Shown here piece after piece: positions 20,571 to 28,489 of a stretch of 44,240 bases of DNA. The position numbers were made by a program, and so were the translations under genes. A model generated the notes under the pieces. The model had not been told where the DNA came from and searched no databases. It saw only the letters and a list, made by a program, of their open reading frames with translations. This stretch comes from Clostridia bacterium (GTDB lineage: Bacteria; Bacillota; DSM-521; Neomoorellales; JACIYF01): the NCBI GenBank assembly GCA_014360065.1, contig JACIYF010000011.1, forward strand, positions 1-44,240. The letters are read 5' to 3'. Positions within the stretch are counted from its first letter, which is position 1. Each line of letters begins with the position of its first letter.

Positions 20571-20902
20571 AGCGATATTCCTTCTTCTTGGATGGATTTA
20601 TAGAAATAGGTTTCTTGAAATAAAGGCCTGGAAAAGCTTTCTACGGACATAATGATCGGCGATATCACAACATCGTATTGCAAATTAATATCTACGGCTA
20701 GATCTATTATCACTTCTCTGTAAGCCTTATCGTTGTCCTGGACAATTACCAGAATATCGATATCCGACTGGGGAGTAAAAGTACCACGAGCCACTGAGCC
20801 GAACAAGCGAGTTTCTATAACTTTTGGGCCCAAACGTTTTCTCAATAGATAGCAGAACTCTTGGATAGCCCTGCTTATCCGATCAGGTATTTGTTCCTTC
20901 AT
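20567..20902 (-). CDS. Minimal nucleotidyltransferase, orphaned
   Basis: 111 residues with GSx10DxD intact (G35 S36 ... D47 x D49, in FGSVARGTFTPQSDIDILVIV). Unrelated in detail to the plus-strand MNT at 18776, so not a local duplication. ATG behind AAAAAGGTGATACC. Its HEPN partner downstream is cut to 29 codons, leaving an antitoxin-like gene alone. Persistence of an intact solo antitoxin suggests recent loss of the partner or activity against another HEPN protein. Confidence 0.85.
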   Translation of the reverse strand: MKEQIPDRISRAIQEFCYLLRKRLGPKVIETRLFGSVARGTFTPQSDIDILVIVQDNDKAYREVIIDLAVDINLQYDVVISPIIMSVESFSRPLFQETYFYKSIQEEGISL

Positions 20903-21015
20903 GGTATCACCTTTTTCCTCTTCTCACCATTTACAGCTTTTCCCATGTAACACCATGATACCACACTGTGCCAGGAAAGCCAACTTCTTCGCAGAACTGC
21001 ATTGCTCCGGGCCAG

Positions 21016-21051
21016 GAAAAACCACTTGGCTGCCCGCTTGGGGGCAGCCAA
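21016..21051 (-). terminator. Intrinsic terminator after the enoyl-CoA hydratase-like gene
   Basis: On the minus strand TTGGCTGCCC pairs with GGGCAGCCAA (10 bp, 6-nt loop), followed after four bases by TTTTT. It lies about 40 nt past the crotonase stop and marks the end of the accessory catabolic block. Confidence 0.8.
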
Positions 21052-21092
21052 GGGTTGGGTTATATTTAGGAAGTGGAAGCTAGCCAAAGCGC

Positions 21093-21863
21093 TTAGGATT
21101 TATGGCGGGGCCGCTCTAGAAACGAAGCTATGGCGCGCTTTGGGGCGCAAGAAGCAAAGGCTAGGGCAAAAGCATTGACCGAATACTGTATGCTCGCCTC
21201 CAGCGGCAACTCCATCCATTTGTTGAAGATCTCCTTTTGGAGAGCAATAGCCCTAGGGTCGAGTCTCAATATCCTCTCTGCCAGCCGATAACATTCGGGC
21301 AAGAGTTCAGGTAAAGGCACAACCCGGTTAACTAGCCCTATCTTATTGGCCTCCTGAGCCGAAATCCGGGAAGCGGTAAAGATCATCTCCTTGGCTTTAC
21401 TTACCCCCACCAAACCAATTAGCAACGCTCCTTCGACCGGCACGGGAACGCCCATTTCCAGCTCAGTTAAGCCGAGGACGGCATGCTCAGAAGCTATCCT
21501 GAAGTCGCAAGCCATAGCCAAACAGCAGCCACCGCCAAGTGCATATCCGTTGATGGCGGCGATGACCGGTTTTCGGCAATCGCGAATCGAGGTATAAGCC
21601 GTCCGCTCTCGTTCAATGAATTGCTTGGCTTCCCCCGGTGACAAATCTTTCATTTCATTCACATCAGTGCCCACCGAAAAGGATTGCTCGCCTTCACCGG
21701 TGAGAATTACTGCTCGGACATCACGGTCGGCCGATAGACCAGTCATAACTTGAGCAATTTCCGCCTTCGTATTTAGGGTCAGCGCATTAAGCTTCTTTGG
21801 CCTAGAGATAACCACAGTGGCAACCTGGTTCTTAAGCTCTATCCGCAGATCTTGAAATGCCAC
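21093..21863 (-). CDS. Crotonase-family (enoyl-CoA hydratase/isomerase-like) protein
   Basis: 256 residues of the crotonase fold acting on CoA thioesters. The oxyanion-hole segments SFSVGTDVNEM (61-71) and NGYALGGGCCLAMACDFRIA (105-124) are present. Of the two glutamates used by classical hydratases (E144 and E164 in rat crotonase), the second is kept (E134 in GLTELEMG), but the first position is Cys (C114 in GGGCC). It may therefore be an isomerase, hydrolase or other crotonase rather than a standard hydratase. ATG behind GGAGGGGCGG, 16 nt after the CoA-transferase, so the two probably act in the same pathway. Last gene before a terminator. Confidence 0.85.
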   Translation of the reverse strand: MAFQDLRIELKNQVATVVISRPKKLNALTLNTKAEIAQVMTGLSADRDVRAVILTGEGEQSFSVGTDVNEMKDLSPGEAKQFIERERTAYTSIRDCRKPVIAAINGYALGGGCCLAMACDFRIASEHAVLGLTELEMGVPVPVEGALLIGLVGVSKAKEMIFTASRISAQEANKIGLVNRVVPLPELLPECYRLAERILRLDPRAIALQKEIFNKWMELPLEASIQYSVNAFALAFASCAPKRAIASFLERPRHKS

Positions 21864-21879
21864 CGCCGCCCCTCCTCAG

Positions 21880-23394
21880 CTAGAATACATCCATCACCCC
21901 AAGCTGATCGGCAACTGAAAACTCGAACTGGACCACCGGCCGGATGTGTTCATCCACCCTAATCCCGGGAGCCACTTCAACTAGCTGCAAGCCATTAGGA
22001 GTTAACCTAAACACGCATCGATCAGTGACGTACAGCACCTGTTGGTTTTTCCGGACTGCCTCCCGGCCATTGAGAGTGATCTGCTGTACCTGGGGAACGA
22101 ACTTCTTCACCGTCCCTTCTTGAACTATGACCAGTTGCCCATCCCTTATCTCTTCCCTCAGCCCTTTGGCGGTCATGGTGCCGCAAAAGATGATTTTTTT
22201 GGCCTTAAAGGTAATATCAATGAAGCCGCCACAGCCAGGCTTTCTTTCGCCAAAAGCACTCACATTGACGTTACCTAGGGCATCTACCTCGGCCATACCG
22301 AGGCAGGTAACATCCAGTCCACCCCCGGCGTAAAGATCAAATAATGAAGAAGAATCAAGGAGCATGTCCGCATTATAAGCGGTCCCAAACAAGGTCCAGC
22401 CGGCCGGAATCCCACCAATGGTACCATGCTCAGTGGTAAACTTAACCTGGTCGTGCAGGCCGAGTTCTACCGCCACCCAAGGCATATAAGCCGGCAACCC
22501 AAACCCAAGATTGACCAGATCCCCGGGCTGTAACTCTTTCGCTGCCCGTTTGAGAATCGCTTTTTCAACCCCTTCATCCATACGAGGAATTTGATCCAGG
22601 GGAACCCGAAGCTGCCCGGTCAAGCCCGCTTCAAACCGCTCAACTGATTGGGGCTGGTCGGGATCAATTACTACCGCGTCCACCAGGACACCCGGTACCG
22701 CCACCAGCCGCGGGTGGAGCGAACCCCTAGCGGCTTTGCGCTTGACTTGGGCAATAACCACGCCCCCGCTGTTCTTAGCAGCCATAGCAAACGGCAGTAT
22801 GCCTAGAGTGGACGGTTCGTCTTCCACCGATATGTTGCCGTCCTCGTCAGCGGTGGTGCCCATAATGATGGCCACATCTATGGGATAACCTCTATAAAAG
22901 AGGAACTCTTGCCCTTCCAGATTGATAACCTTAACCAAGCTATCGTCCTTTGAGATCTCGTTCCACCCGCAGCCTTCTACCCGTGGGTCTACATAGGTAT
23001 GAAGGCCTACTGGGGTTATCAGGCCCGGTTGCCCGGCAGCAATGGCCCGCATCAACTGAAACAATACTCCCATGGGAAGGTTGTAGGCTTCAACCTTACA
23101 CTGCCGGATCATTTCATTCATGTTTCTCAACTTCCAAACCCCGTACCCGCTGCCTATTACTCTCTTGGTCATGCCCTCATGAGCAAAGCGGTCGATGCCA
23201 GTCCCCGGGTGAAAGCCCATAACCACCGGGTGAACCTCAGTAAGGCTCTGAGGATGGCCAGTTTCAAGAAACCGCTTCTCCAAAGCAGCTAAGACCGTGT
23301 CCGGGTTTAACACCGAGCCGTTCCCGCACACCAGTACAGTAGCGTTATCAGGGATTAACTCTACCGCCTGGTCAGGACTTAGAAATCGTACCAA
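21880..23394 (-). CDS. Family I acyl-CoA:carboxylate CoA-transferase (Pct/YdiF-like), paralog 1
   Basis: 504 residues, single-chain fused alpha-beta CoA-transferase like propionate/acetate CoA-transferase. It moves CoA between an acyl-CoA and a free acid through a glutamyl-CoA thioester; the catalytic Glu is E322 (FTTEHGTIGGIPAGW). The glycine-rich GCGGFIDIT motif is present, as is RFAHEGMTKRVIG. The open frame reaches 23553, but GAGGAGG lies 8-9 nt before a TTG at 23394 (MVRFLSPDQAVELIPDN), which matches the N-terminus of paralog 2. It is closer to paralog 2 (24762-26285) than to paralog 3. Followed by the crotonase gene. Confidence 0.9.
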   Translation of the reverse strand: MVRFLSPDQAVELIPDNATVLVCGNGSVLNPDTVLAALEKRFLETGHPQSLTEVHPVVMGFHPGTGIDRFAHEGMTKRVIGSGYGVWKLRNMNEMIRQCKVEAYNLPMGVLFQLMRAIAAGQPGLITPVGLHTYVDPRVEGCGWNEISKDDSLVKVINLEGQEFLFYRGYPIDVAIIMGTTADEDGNISVEDEPSTLGILPFAMAAKNSGGVVIAQVKRKAARGSLHPRLVAVPGVLVDAVVIDPDQPQSVERFEAGLTGQLRVPLDQIPRMDEGVEKAILKRAAKELQPGDLVNLGFGLPAYMPWVAVELGLHDQVKFTTEHGTIGGIPAGWTLFGTAYNADMLLDSSSLFDLYAGGGLDVTCLGMAEVDALGNVNVSAFGERKPGCGGFIDITFKAKKIIFCGTMTAKGLREEIRDGQLVIVQEGTVKKFVPQVQQITLNGREAVRKNQQVLYVTDRCVFRLTPNGLQLVEVAPGIRVDEHIRPVVQFEFSVADQLGVMDVF

Positions 23395-23449
23395 CGTATC
23401 TTCCTCCTCGCATGCTCTTTGCTTGCCCAAGTACGTGCCTGCGGGGCGT

Positions 23450-23481
23450 GGGCCGGAGGGCCGCAAGCGGCCCTCCGGCCC
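23450..23481. repeat. Perfect 15-bp GC hairpin upstream of CoA-transferase 1
   Basis: GGGCCGGAGGGCCGC, then AA, then its exact complement. It lies between the transporter remnant and the CoA-transferase start (56 nt away). There is no T-run on either side, so it is not a standard terminator; it could be a REP-like palindrome or a 5' stabiliser of the downstream mRNA. Confidence 0.7.
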
Positions 23482-23503
23482 GATCTCGCTTCTCAGCAAT
23501 CTC

Positions 23504-23695
23504 TTACTCAGCACCGCCCAAGAGCTTAAAGTCCTCTTCCACCTCGTCCTCATTGGGCTTCTTAGTCAACAAGCTTACCACAATTACAATCAACGCCGCC
23601 CCAACTACTGCCGGCAATCCTTCAAACATCCAGTCCCGGAGCATGGCGTTTGATTTCCAAAGGTAGGCTATCATGGGGCCGGAGATCATGCCGGC
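23504..23695 (-). pseudogene. C-terminal remnant of a membrane transporter, possibly sodium:solute symporter
   Basis: About 63 codons in frame: AGMISGPMIAYLWK, then LPAVVGAALIVIVVSLLTKK as a terminal membrane helix, then an acidic tail (PNEDEVEEDFKLLGGAE). This is the look of the last helix and tail of SSS-family symporters, with the ~450 preceding residues gone. The open frame upstream to 23839 crosses two hairpins and does not look coding. Family assignment rests on one helix and tail, so it is tentative. If right, module C (CoA-transferase + crotonase) once had its own importer. Confidence 0.5.
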
Positions 23696-23760
23696 CACCG
23701 CATGTAGATCAACTCCTTTACCGCTGGCGTGATCAGTGTTAAAATCACAAAAAGGGTAGA

Positions 23761-23830
23761 CCTGGGGATGATATCCCCAGGGGCTACGACCGGACCACCT
23801 GGTGTTACTCTTGGCGGAGGGACCAGGTGG
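23761..23830. other. Two tandem hairpins after the IclR gene
   Basis: CCTGGGGA-loop-TCCCCAGG (23761-23781) and CCACCTGGT/ACCAGGTGG (23795-23830, 18-nt loop) follow the IclR stop within 100 nt on the minus strand. A CCCTTTTTG run lies beyond the first hairpin. Probably a terminator-like or processing region; no coding sequence is convincing here. Confidence 0.45.
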
Positions 23831-23862
23831 CCTTTCCATTTTGCTCCCGAGTTACTTGCTAG

Positions 23863-24636
23863 TCAGCTGTCACTCCCACGGTCCTGATATCCCAACTCCT
23901 TGGAAATAGCCTCGCAAGCCGTTACCACCAGCTCAATCAGTTGAGGAATGGTCTCATCATTAAGCCGGGTGGTCGGCCCAGAAAGGCTTAGCGACGCTAT
24001 CACTTCCCCCTTGGAGTTTTTGATGGGAGCGGCTACTCCCCGAAGCCCTATTTCCAGCTCCTGATCATCGATAGCGTACCCCTGGTGCCGGATCTTTTCT
24101 AATTCACACTTGAGCTTGGCTCCATCGGTAATGGTGTAATCGGTATATCTTGTTAGGCCTCTGGCAATAAGTCGTTCCAATTCTTCCTCGGACTGTCCCG
24201 AAAGCAGGACTTTTCCGGTGGTAGTGCAGTGTGCCGGGCCTCGACCCCCATACATGGAGACAACCCTGACATCCTTGGGCACTATGTTCTCCACATAAAG
24301 GATTTCGCCCCGATCGTAAACCGCTAGATTGGCGGTCAGCCCGGTCTGATTGACCAATTCGATCATGTAGGGCCTAGCAATGGGCCTAAGCTGCATATTC
24401 TTGGCTACGATGTTGCCCAGCTCCAGGAGCTTAAGGCCAAGTTTATAGCCAGCCCTTTCCCTGGCCAGCATCTGATATTGCTCGAGGACATCAAGAAACC
24501 GGTACAAAGTGCTTCTTTTAATACCCGTAAGTGAACCGATTTCTTGCGCTGATAACACCGGCCTTTCCTGGCTAAAGGCAAGGAGGATGCTAAGCGCCCG
24601 TTCTAGAGTAACTATCTGGTTCGGTCTCTCCGGCAC
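23863..24636 (-). CDS. IclR-family transcriptional regulator 1
   Basis: About 257 residues. Winged helix-turn-helix at the N-terminus (VTLERALSILLAFSQE, then SAQEIGSLTGIKRSTLYRFL) and IclR effector-binding domain (VVSMYGGRGPAHCTTTGKVLL, then ATTISLSGP-like ASLSLSGPTTRLND). Such proteins sense small organic acids and repress or activate catabolic operons. The frame opens with an ATG at 24651, but an SD touches that ATG directly. A GTG at 24636 (MPERPNQIVTLERAL) has GAGGG at 8-nt spacing and matches the length of IclR 2, so it is preferred. It lies downstream of CoA-transferase 2, separated by a 13-bp inverted repeat. Confidence 0.9.
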   Translation of the reverse strand: MPERPNQIVTLERALSILLAFSQERPVLSAQEIGSLTGIKRSTLYRFLDVLEQYQMLARERAGYKLGLKLLELGNIVAKNMQLRPIARPYMIELVNQTGLTANLAVYDRGEILYVENIVPKDVRVVSMYGGRGPAHCTTTGKVLLSGQSEEELERLIARGLTRYTDYTITDGAKLKCELEKIRHQGYAIDDQELEIGLRGVAAPIKNSKGEVIASLSLSGPTTRLNDETIPQLIELVVTACEAISKELGYQDRGSDS

Positions 24637-24653
24637 CCGGACATCCCTCATCT

Positions 24654-24709
24654 CCTAAGGTGTTCCCATAGAATGGGACTAAGATCTCACTTTCTAGGAA
24701 CACCTTAGG
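24654..24709. promoter_or_regulatory. 13-bp perfect inverted repeat in front of IclR 1
   Basis: CCTAAGGTGTTCC (24654-24666) and GGAACACCTTAGG (24697-24709) are exact complements with a 30-bp spacer. The inner arm reaches almost to the IclR start, so as RNA the hairpin could hide the ribosome-binding site; as DNA it could be a two-site operator for IclR autoregulation. No T-run follows, which argues against a terminator. An insertion scar is the third option. Confidence 0.6.
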
Positions 24710-24761
24710 TATTCGACAGTCTTACGCCGATTCCTCCCTATGCTAATAAACTTCCACTAAA

Positions 24762-26285
24762 TTACTCTAAAAGCAGGGCCTGGTCCATAATTTTGAGGTT
24801 CGGGCTGACCTGAGCTGGAAAATCGATATTCTCCAAGACGTCTTCCTTAAGCCTCACGCCTGGAGCAATTTCTGTGAGAACCGGGCCTTGGGCCGTGAGC
24901 TTAAACACCGCCCGCTCAGTAACGTAGGTAACCTCCTGGCCGCACCTTTTGGCGTTCTCGGCATTGAAGGTTATCTGCTCCACCCTTTTGACCAGCTTGC
25001 GGAACCTTCCCTCCTTGGATATAACCAGCTTGCCGTGTTTTACTTCCGCTTCCAACCCTCCGGCAGTCAGGGTTCCGCAGAAGACGATCTTTTTGGTGCG
25101 GTGGGTGATGTCGATGAAGCCGCCGCAACCGGGAACCACATTATTGAATTTGCTGACGTTGACGTTGCCGAGCTCATCGATCTCGCCAAAGCCGAGGAAG
25201 GTGGCGTCCAGACCGCCCCCCTGGAAACAGTCAAACACCTGGGTCGAATCGATGATGGCTTCGGGGTTGATGTTGGCGCCAAAGACCTCGCGCCCGGCCG
25301 GGACGCCTCCCACCGACCCGTGCTCGGGGAAGAAAGTAAGCCGATCGATGATACCGGTTTCCAGGGCAATCCTCGGGATCTCCACCGGAATTCCAACCCC
25401 CAGATTCACTATCCGGGCCTCCCCAAGCTCAGCCGCCGCCCGCCGGACAATTATTTTCCTTATATCTAGCGGCAGCGGCTCGATGGCTTCTAGTGGCATT
25501 CTGATCTCTCCGGTGAGAGCGGGATTTAGTTCTTTGCCTCCGGAAATGGTTTGATCGGGGTCCACCACGATGGCGTCCACCATGATGCCCGGCACCACCA
25601 CCTCCCTGGGCTTTAAGCTCCCGGCTTCGGCCAGGCGCCTGACCTGGGCGATCACTTTGCCGCCGCTGTTTTTGGCCGCCATGGCCAGGGTGGCGATGCC
25701 TAAAGTGACCGGTTCATCCTCCAGGGTGATGTTGCCGTGGGTATCGGCGGTGGTGCCGCGGATGATGGCCACGTTAATGGGGAAGGTGGGATAACATAGG
25801 TATTCCTTGCCGTCGATTACCCTTAGAGAACATATATCGGCAGTGGTGCGCTGGTTCAGCCGGCCGCCCTCGATACGGGGGTCGACAAACGTATTTAGGC
25901 CCACGCTGGTCAGGTGGAAGTCCCGCCCGGAGGCGATATCCCGGAGCAGGCCAAACACGGTCCCCATGGGCACCACGTAGGCTTCCACCTCGCCCAGAAG
26001 GGCCATCTGGCTCATGCGGGAGGTCTTCAGGTAGCTGTAGCCGCTGCCGATGACCCGGCGGGTCATGCCCTCATGGGCGAAATGCTCAAGCCCCAGGCCC
26101 ACCCCCATGCCGTAGATGATGGGATGGACTTCGGTCAGGTTTCTTGGATGTCCGGTTTTTAAAAACCTTTCTTCCAGGGCGCTGACCACCTTTTCCGGAA
26201 GCAGGAGGTTCTCGCACCCGCAGACAGCTACGGTGTCGTTGTCCTGGATTAGCTCTACTGCCTCTTCGGCTGTCATGACCCTCAT
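24762..26285 (-). CDS. Family I CoA-transferase (Pct/YdiF-like), paralog 2
   Basis: 507 residues. Same architecture as paralog 1: EHFAHEGMTRRVIGSGYSYL, GGCGGFIDITH-type glycine motif, and catalytic Glu at E321 (FFPEHGSVGGVPAGR). Donor and acceptor are unknown; the family uses acetate, propionate, lactate, acrylate and relatives. Its ATG overlaps the MaoC 1 stop (ATGA), so the two are translationally coupled and very likely share a substrate chain. Last enzyme of module B (importer, flavoprotein, MaoC, CoA-transferase), followed by IclR 1. Confidence 0.92.
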   Translation of the reverse strand: MRVMTAEEAVELIQDNDTVAVCGCENLLLPEKVVSALEERFLKTGHPRNLTEVHPIIYGMGVGLGLEHFAHEGMTRRVIGSGYSYLKTSRMSQMALLGEVEAYVVPMGTVFGLLRDIASGRDFHLTSVGLNTFVDPRIEGGRLNQRTTADICSLRVIDGKEYLCYPTFPINVAIIRGTTADTHGNITLEDEPVTLGIATLAMAAKNSGGKVIAQVRRLAEAGSLKPREVVVPGIMVDAIVVDPDQTISGGKELNPALTGEIRMPLEAIEPLPLDIRKIIVRRAAAELGEARIVNLGVGIPVEIPRIALETGIIDRLTFFPEHGSVGGVPAGREVFGANINPEAIIDSTQVFDCFQGGGLDATFLGFGEIDELGNVNVSKFNNVVPGCGGFIDITHRTKKIVFCGTLTAGGLEAEVKHGKLVISKEGRFRKLVKRVEQITFNAENAKRCGQEVTYVTERAVFKLTAQGPVLTEIAPGVRLKEDVLENIDFPAQVSPNLKIMDQALLLE

Positions 26286-26713
26286 TCTTCTTCACCCCGC
26301 AGGACTTTTACGGTGGCCGAGCCTTGGGCTACCGTGGTCCCATCCTGGTTGGTTATCTCTGCCTTCATAATGACCTTGCGGCGCTCGGCCAAAATCTCGG
26401 CCACGGTCAAGGTGACAGTGACGGTGTCCCCGAAGTAGACCGGGGCCACAAACTTGGCCTGATACTCCTGGGCCATATAGCCGGGCGGCTCAAGCACATC
26501 CCTAAGCTGGGTAGTGGCCGCCGACATGAACCCTATCAAAAGGGCGCCGTGCACCACCCGATGCTTAAACATCTTGGTGGAAGCATACTGCTCGTTGACG
26601 TGGTTGGGATGAAAATCGCCGGTTATGCCGGCATACAAGTACACATCGCTTTCGGAAATGGTCTTGGTTACCGAAAAGCGACCTCCAACTTGAATTCGCT
26701 CTTTCCAGCTCAT
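26282..26713 (-). CDS. MaoC-like (R)-specific enoyl-CoA hydratase, paralog 1
   Basis: 143 residues, single hot-dog fold. The hydratase-2 motif is intact: GITGDFHPNHVNEQYA with D33 and H38, the catalytic Asp/His pair of PhaJ-type enzymes, which add water to a trans-2-enoyl-CoA to give the (R)-3-hydroxyacyl-CoA, or reverse. Sits between the flavoprotein and CoA-transferase 2, overlapping the latter by 4 nt. Its partners suggest it acts on a CoA ester made by that transferase; chain type is unknown. Confidence 0.88.
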   Translation of the reverse strand: MSWKERIQVGGRFSVTKTISESDVYLYAGITGDFHPNHVNEQYASTKMFKHRVVHGALLIGFMSAATTQLRDVLEPPGYMAQEYQAKFVAPVYFGDTVTVTLTVAEILAERRKVIMKAEITNQDGTTVAQGSATVKVLRGEEE

Positions 26714-26755
26714 CTCGATTCCGGGCTCCTTTAATTGGTAGTAATAGTCTTTTGC

Positions 26756-28462
26756 CTAGCTAAAACTCTTGGTGCCAAGAACCGGCTCCCGGCCGGCCCT
26801 GTAGGTGCAGGTTATCACCCTCTCCCAACCAGGGTCCTTTTTGGGAAAGTCCTCCCGGTAGTGGCCGCCCCGGCTCTCGGTGCGGAGGCCGGCCGCTGAT
26901 GCCATGATGCCGGCCACATCCAGGAGGTTTTTCAGCTCCTGGGTTTTCCAGACGCTTTCCGGGCTGGCGCCCAGGGAGGACTTGTCCGAAACCTCAAGCC
27001 GGAGGGCATCGATGGTGTTCTTAAGCCTGGCCAGAGAGGACGCATCCTTCACGATCAGGTAGTCCCGGTACATGGCCTCCTGGAGCCTTCTGCGTATTGA
27101 GGAGAAGGTGGTCTGGTCCACCCCCGCCCAGCGGTTGGCAAGAAAGCCGCGTACCCAACGGGGCTCGCCCAGGCTGGGACGATGGCCTTCCAGGGCGTAC
27201 CGGGCCGCCGCTTTTCCGGCCCGGCGGCCGAACACCTGGCAGGCAAGGAGCATGTTCCCTCCCAGGCGGTCGGCCCCGTGGGGGCCGCCGGCCACCTCCC
27301 CGGCGGCATAAAGGCCGGGCAGGTCGGTATCGCCCTCGGGGCCGATCTTCGCCCCGCCGTTTACGGCATGGCCGACGCAGGTTACTTCTACCGGACTTTT
27401 TAAGAGATCGACGCCGCGGGCAGCGTACCATTCCCGGGTAGCCTGAAAGACCGATTTGAGGTTGGGGTCGCTCAAGCCTTCGGGGGATGCCCCGGTGAAG
27501 TCAAGGTAAACCTTTCCTTTTATGCTTTCCTTCTTGACCGCTATTTCAAGGTAGCGGGAGGCATCGGCCACCGAGAAGGGGAAGTGCCCCTTGTCCCGGT
27601 AGCACTGCTCCATAAGGTCAGGATCGGGGAGATACCGGTAGAGGACCTCATCACCTTCCTCATCAATCAGCCTGGGTTTCAGCTTCCACAGCCAGGCGTT
27701 GAGGAGGGAGGGAGGATACCCGGGGATGAGGATCCCCAGCCCGGCCTGCATGAACTCCATGTTCACCAGGGTGGCCCCGGCCCGGTAGGCCAGGGCGTAC
27801 CCGTCGGCGGTGATGCTTTCCGGGTAGAGGCTGGGAGAGAAGAGATGCCCCGCTCCCCCGGCGGCCAGCACCACCGCCCCGGCGGTGATGAGAAGGGGCT
27901 GGCCGTCCTTTCCCATGGCCAGGGCCCCCATGCACCTCTTCTCCTTCACCGCCAGGTCCAGCACCAGGTGCTCCTCCAGAAACTTGACCGGATAGCGGGA
28001 AAGCTCCCGGCGGAGGGCGGAGAGGATGGGCTTTCCGTGGCCGGGGATGATGTGCATCCTCGGCCGGGTGGCAAAGCAGCCGGAGATGGCCACCGGCCTT
28101 CCTTGCTCCTCCCTAAAGGGCACGCCAAAGCCCTTTAAGTCTTCATAGGCCAGGGGAGCCTCCTCGGCCAGCATCCGGGCCAGGACCGGGTCGGCCATCC
28201 CCTGGGCGGCCCCCATGATGTCCCGGTAGTGCTCCCCGGGGTTGTCCAGGGGATCGGTAGCCCCGTCGCCCACGTTGAACCCGGCCACCTCCGAGGCCCC
28301 GTAGCCGGTGGCCCCGCCCTCATTAAGGCGGTCTTTTCCTACCACCAGGACCTCTGCCCCGGCCCGGGCCGCCTCCAGGGCCGCCCGGAGGCCGGCGGAG
28401 CCGAAGCCGATGATGAGGACGTCAGCATTTAGAGCCATAACATCGCTCTGACCCTTGGACAC
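26756..28462 (-). CDS. Fumarate-reductase/SdhA-like flavoprotein 1
   Basis: 568 residues. The FAD-binding beta-alpha-beta opens the protein (ADVLIIGFGSAGLRAALEAA). The family blocks GLYAAGEVAGGPHGADRLGG and RTESRGGHYREDFP lie near residues 390 and 535. However, the HPTG and RGEGG segments that hold succinate/fumarate in FrdA/SdhA are not found; after NMEFMQ comes AGLGI, then LWKLKPRLIDEEGDEVLYRY. The substrate is thus probably not fumarate. No iron-sulfur or membrane subunit is adjacent. The gene is visibly GC-richer than its neighbours. GTG start (AGGTGG upstream); ATG at codon 9 is an alternative. 27 nt after the ABC permease, so part of its operon. Confidence 0.87.
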   Translation of the reverse strand: MSKGQSDVMALNADVLIIGFGSAGLRAALEAARAGAEVLVVGKDRLNEGGATGYGASEVAGFNVGDGATDPLDNPGEHYRDIMGAAQGMADPVLARMLAEEAPLAYEDLKGFGVPFREEQGRPVAISGCFATRPRMHIIPGHGKPILSALRRELSRYPVKFLEEHLVLDLAVKEKRCMGALAMGKDGQPLLITAGAVVLAAGGAGHLFSPSLYPESITADGYALAYRAGATLVNMEFMQAGLGILIPGYPPSLLNAWLWKLKPRLIDEEGDEVLYRYLPDPDLMEQCYRDKGHFPFSVADASRYLEIAVKKESIKGKVYLDFTGASPEGLSDPNLKSVFQATREWYAARGVDLLKSPVEVTCVGHAVNGGAKIGPEGDTDLPGLYAAGEVAGGPHGADRLGGNMLLACQVFGRRAGKAAARYALEGHRPSLGEPRWVRGFLANRWAGVDQTTFSSIRRRLQEAMYRDYLIVKDASSLARLKNTIDALRLEVSDKSSLGASPESVWKTQELKNLLDVAGIMASAAGLRTESRGGHYREDFPKKDPGWERVITCTYRAGREPVLGTKSFS

Positions 28463-28489
28463 GGTCTAGCCACCTTTCATAGGCCAGGA

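Noticed and set aside
20899-21087. 62-codon minus-strand frame upstream of the orphan MNT
   Set aside because: It runs through the terminator hairpin at 21016-21051 and has no family features.
23696-23839. N-terminal part of the frame ending in the transporter relic
   Set aside because: This part is built from two hairpins and shows no transporter-like sequence; a second frame (IIPRSTLFVILTLITPA) looks hydrophobic but cannot be joined with confidence.
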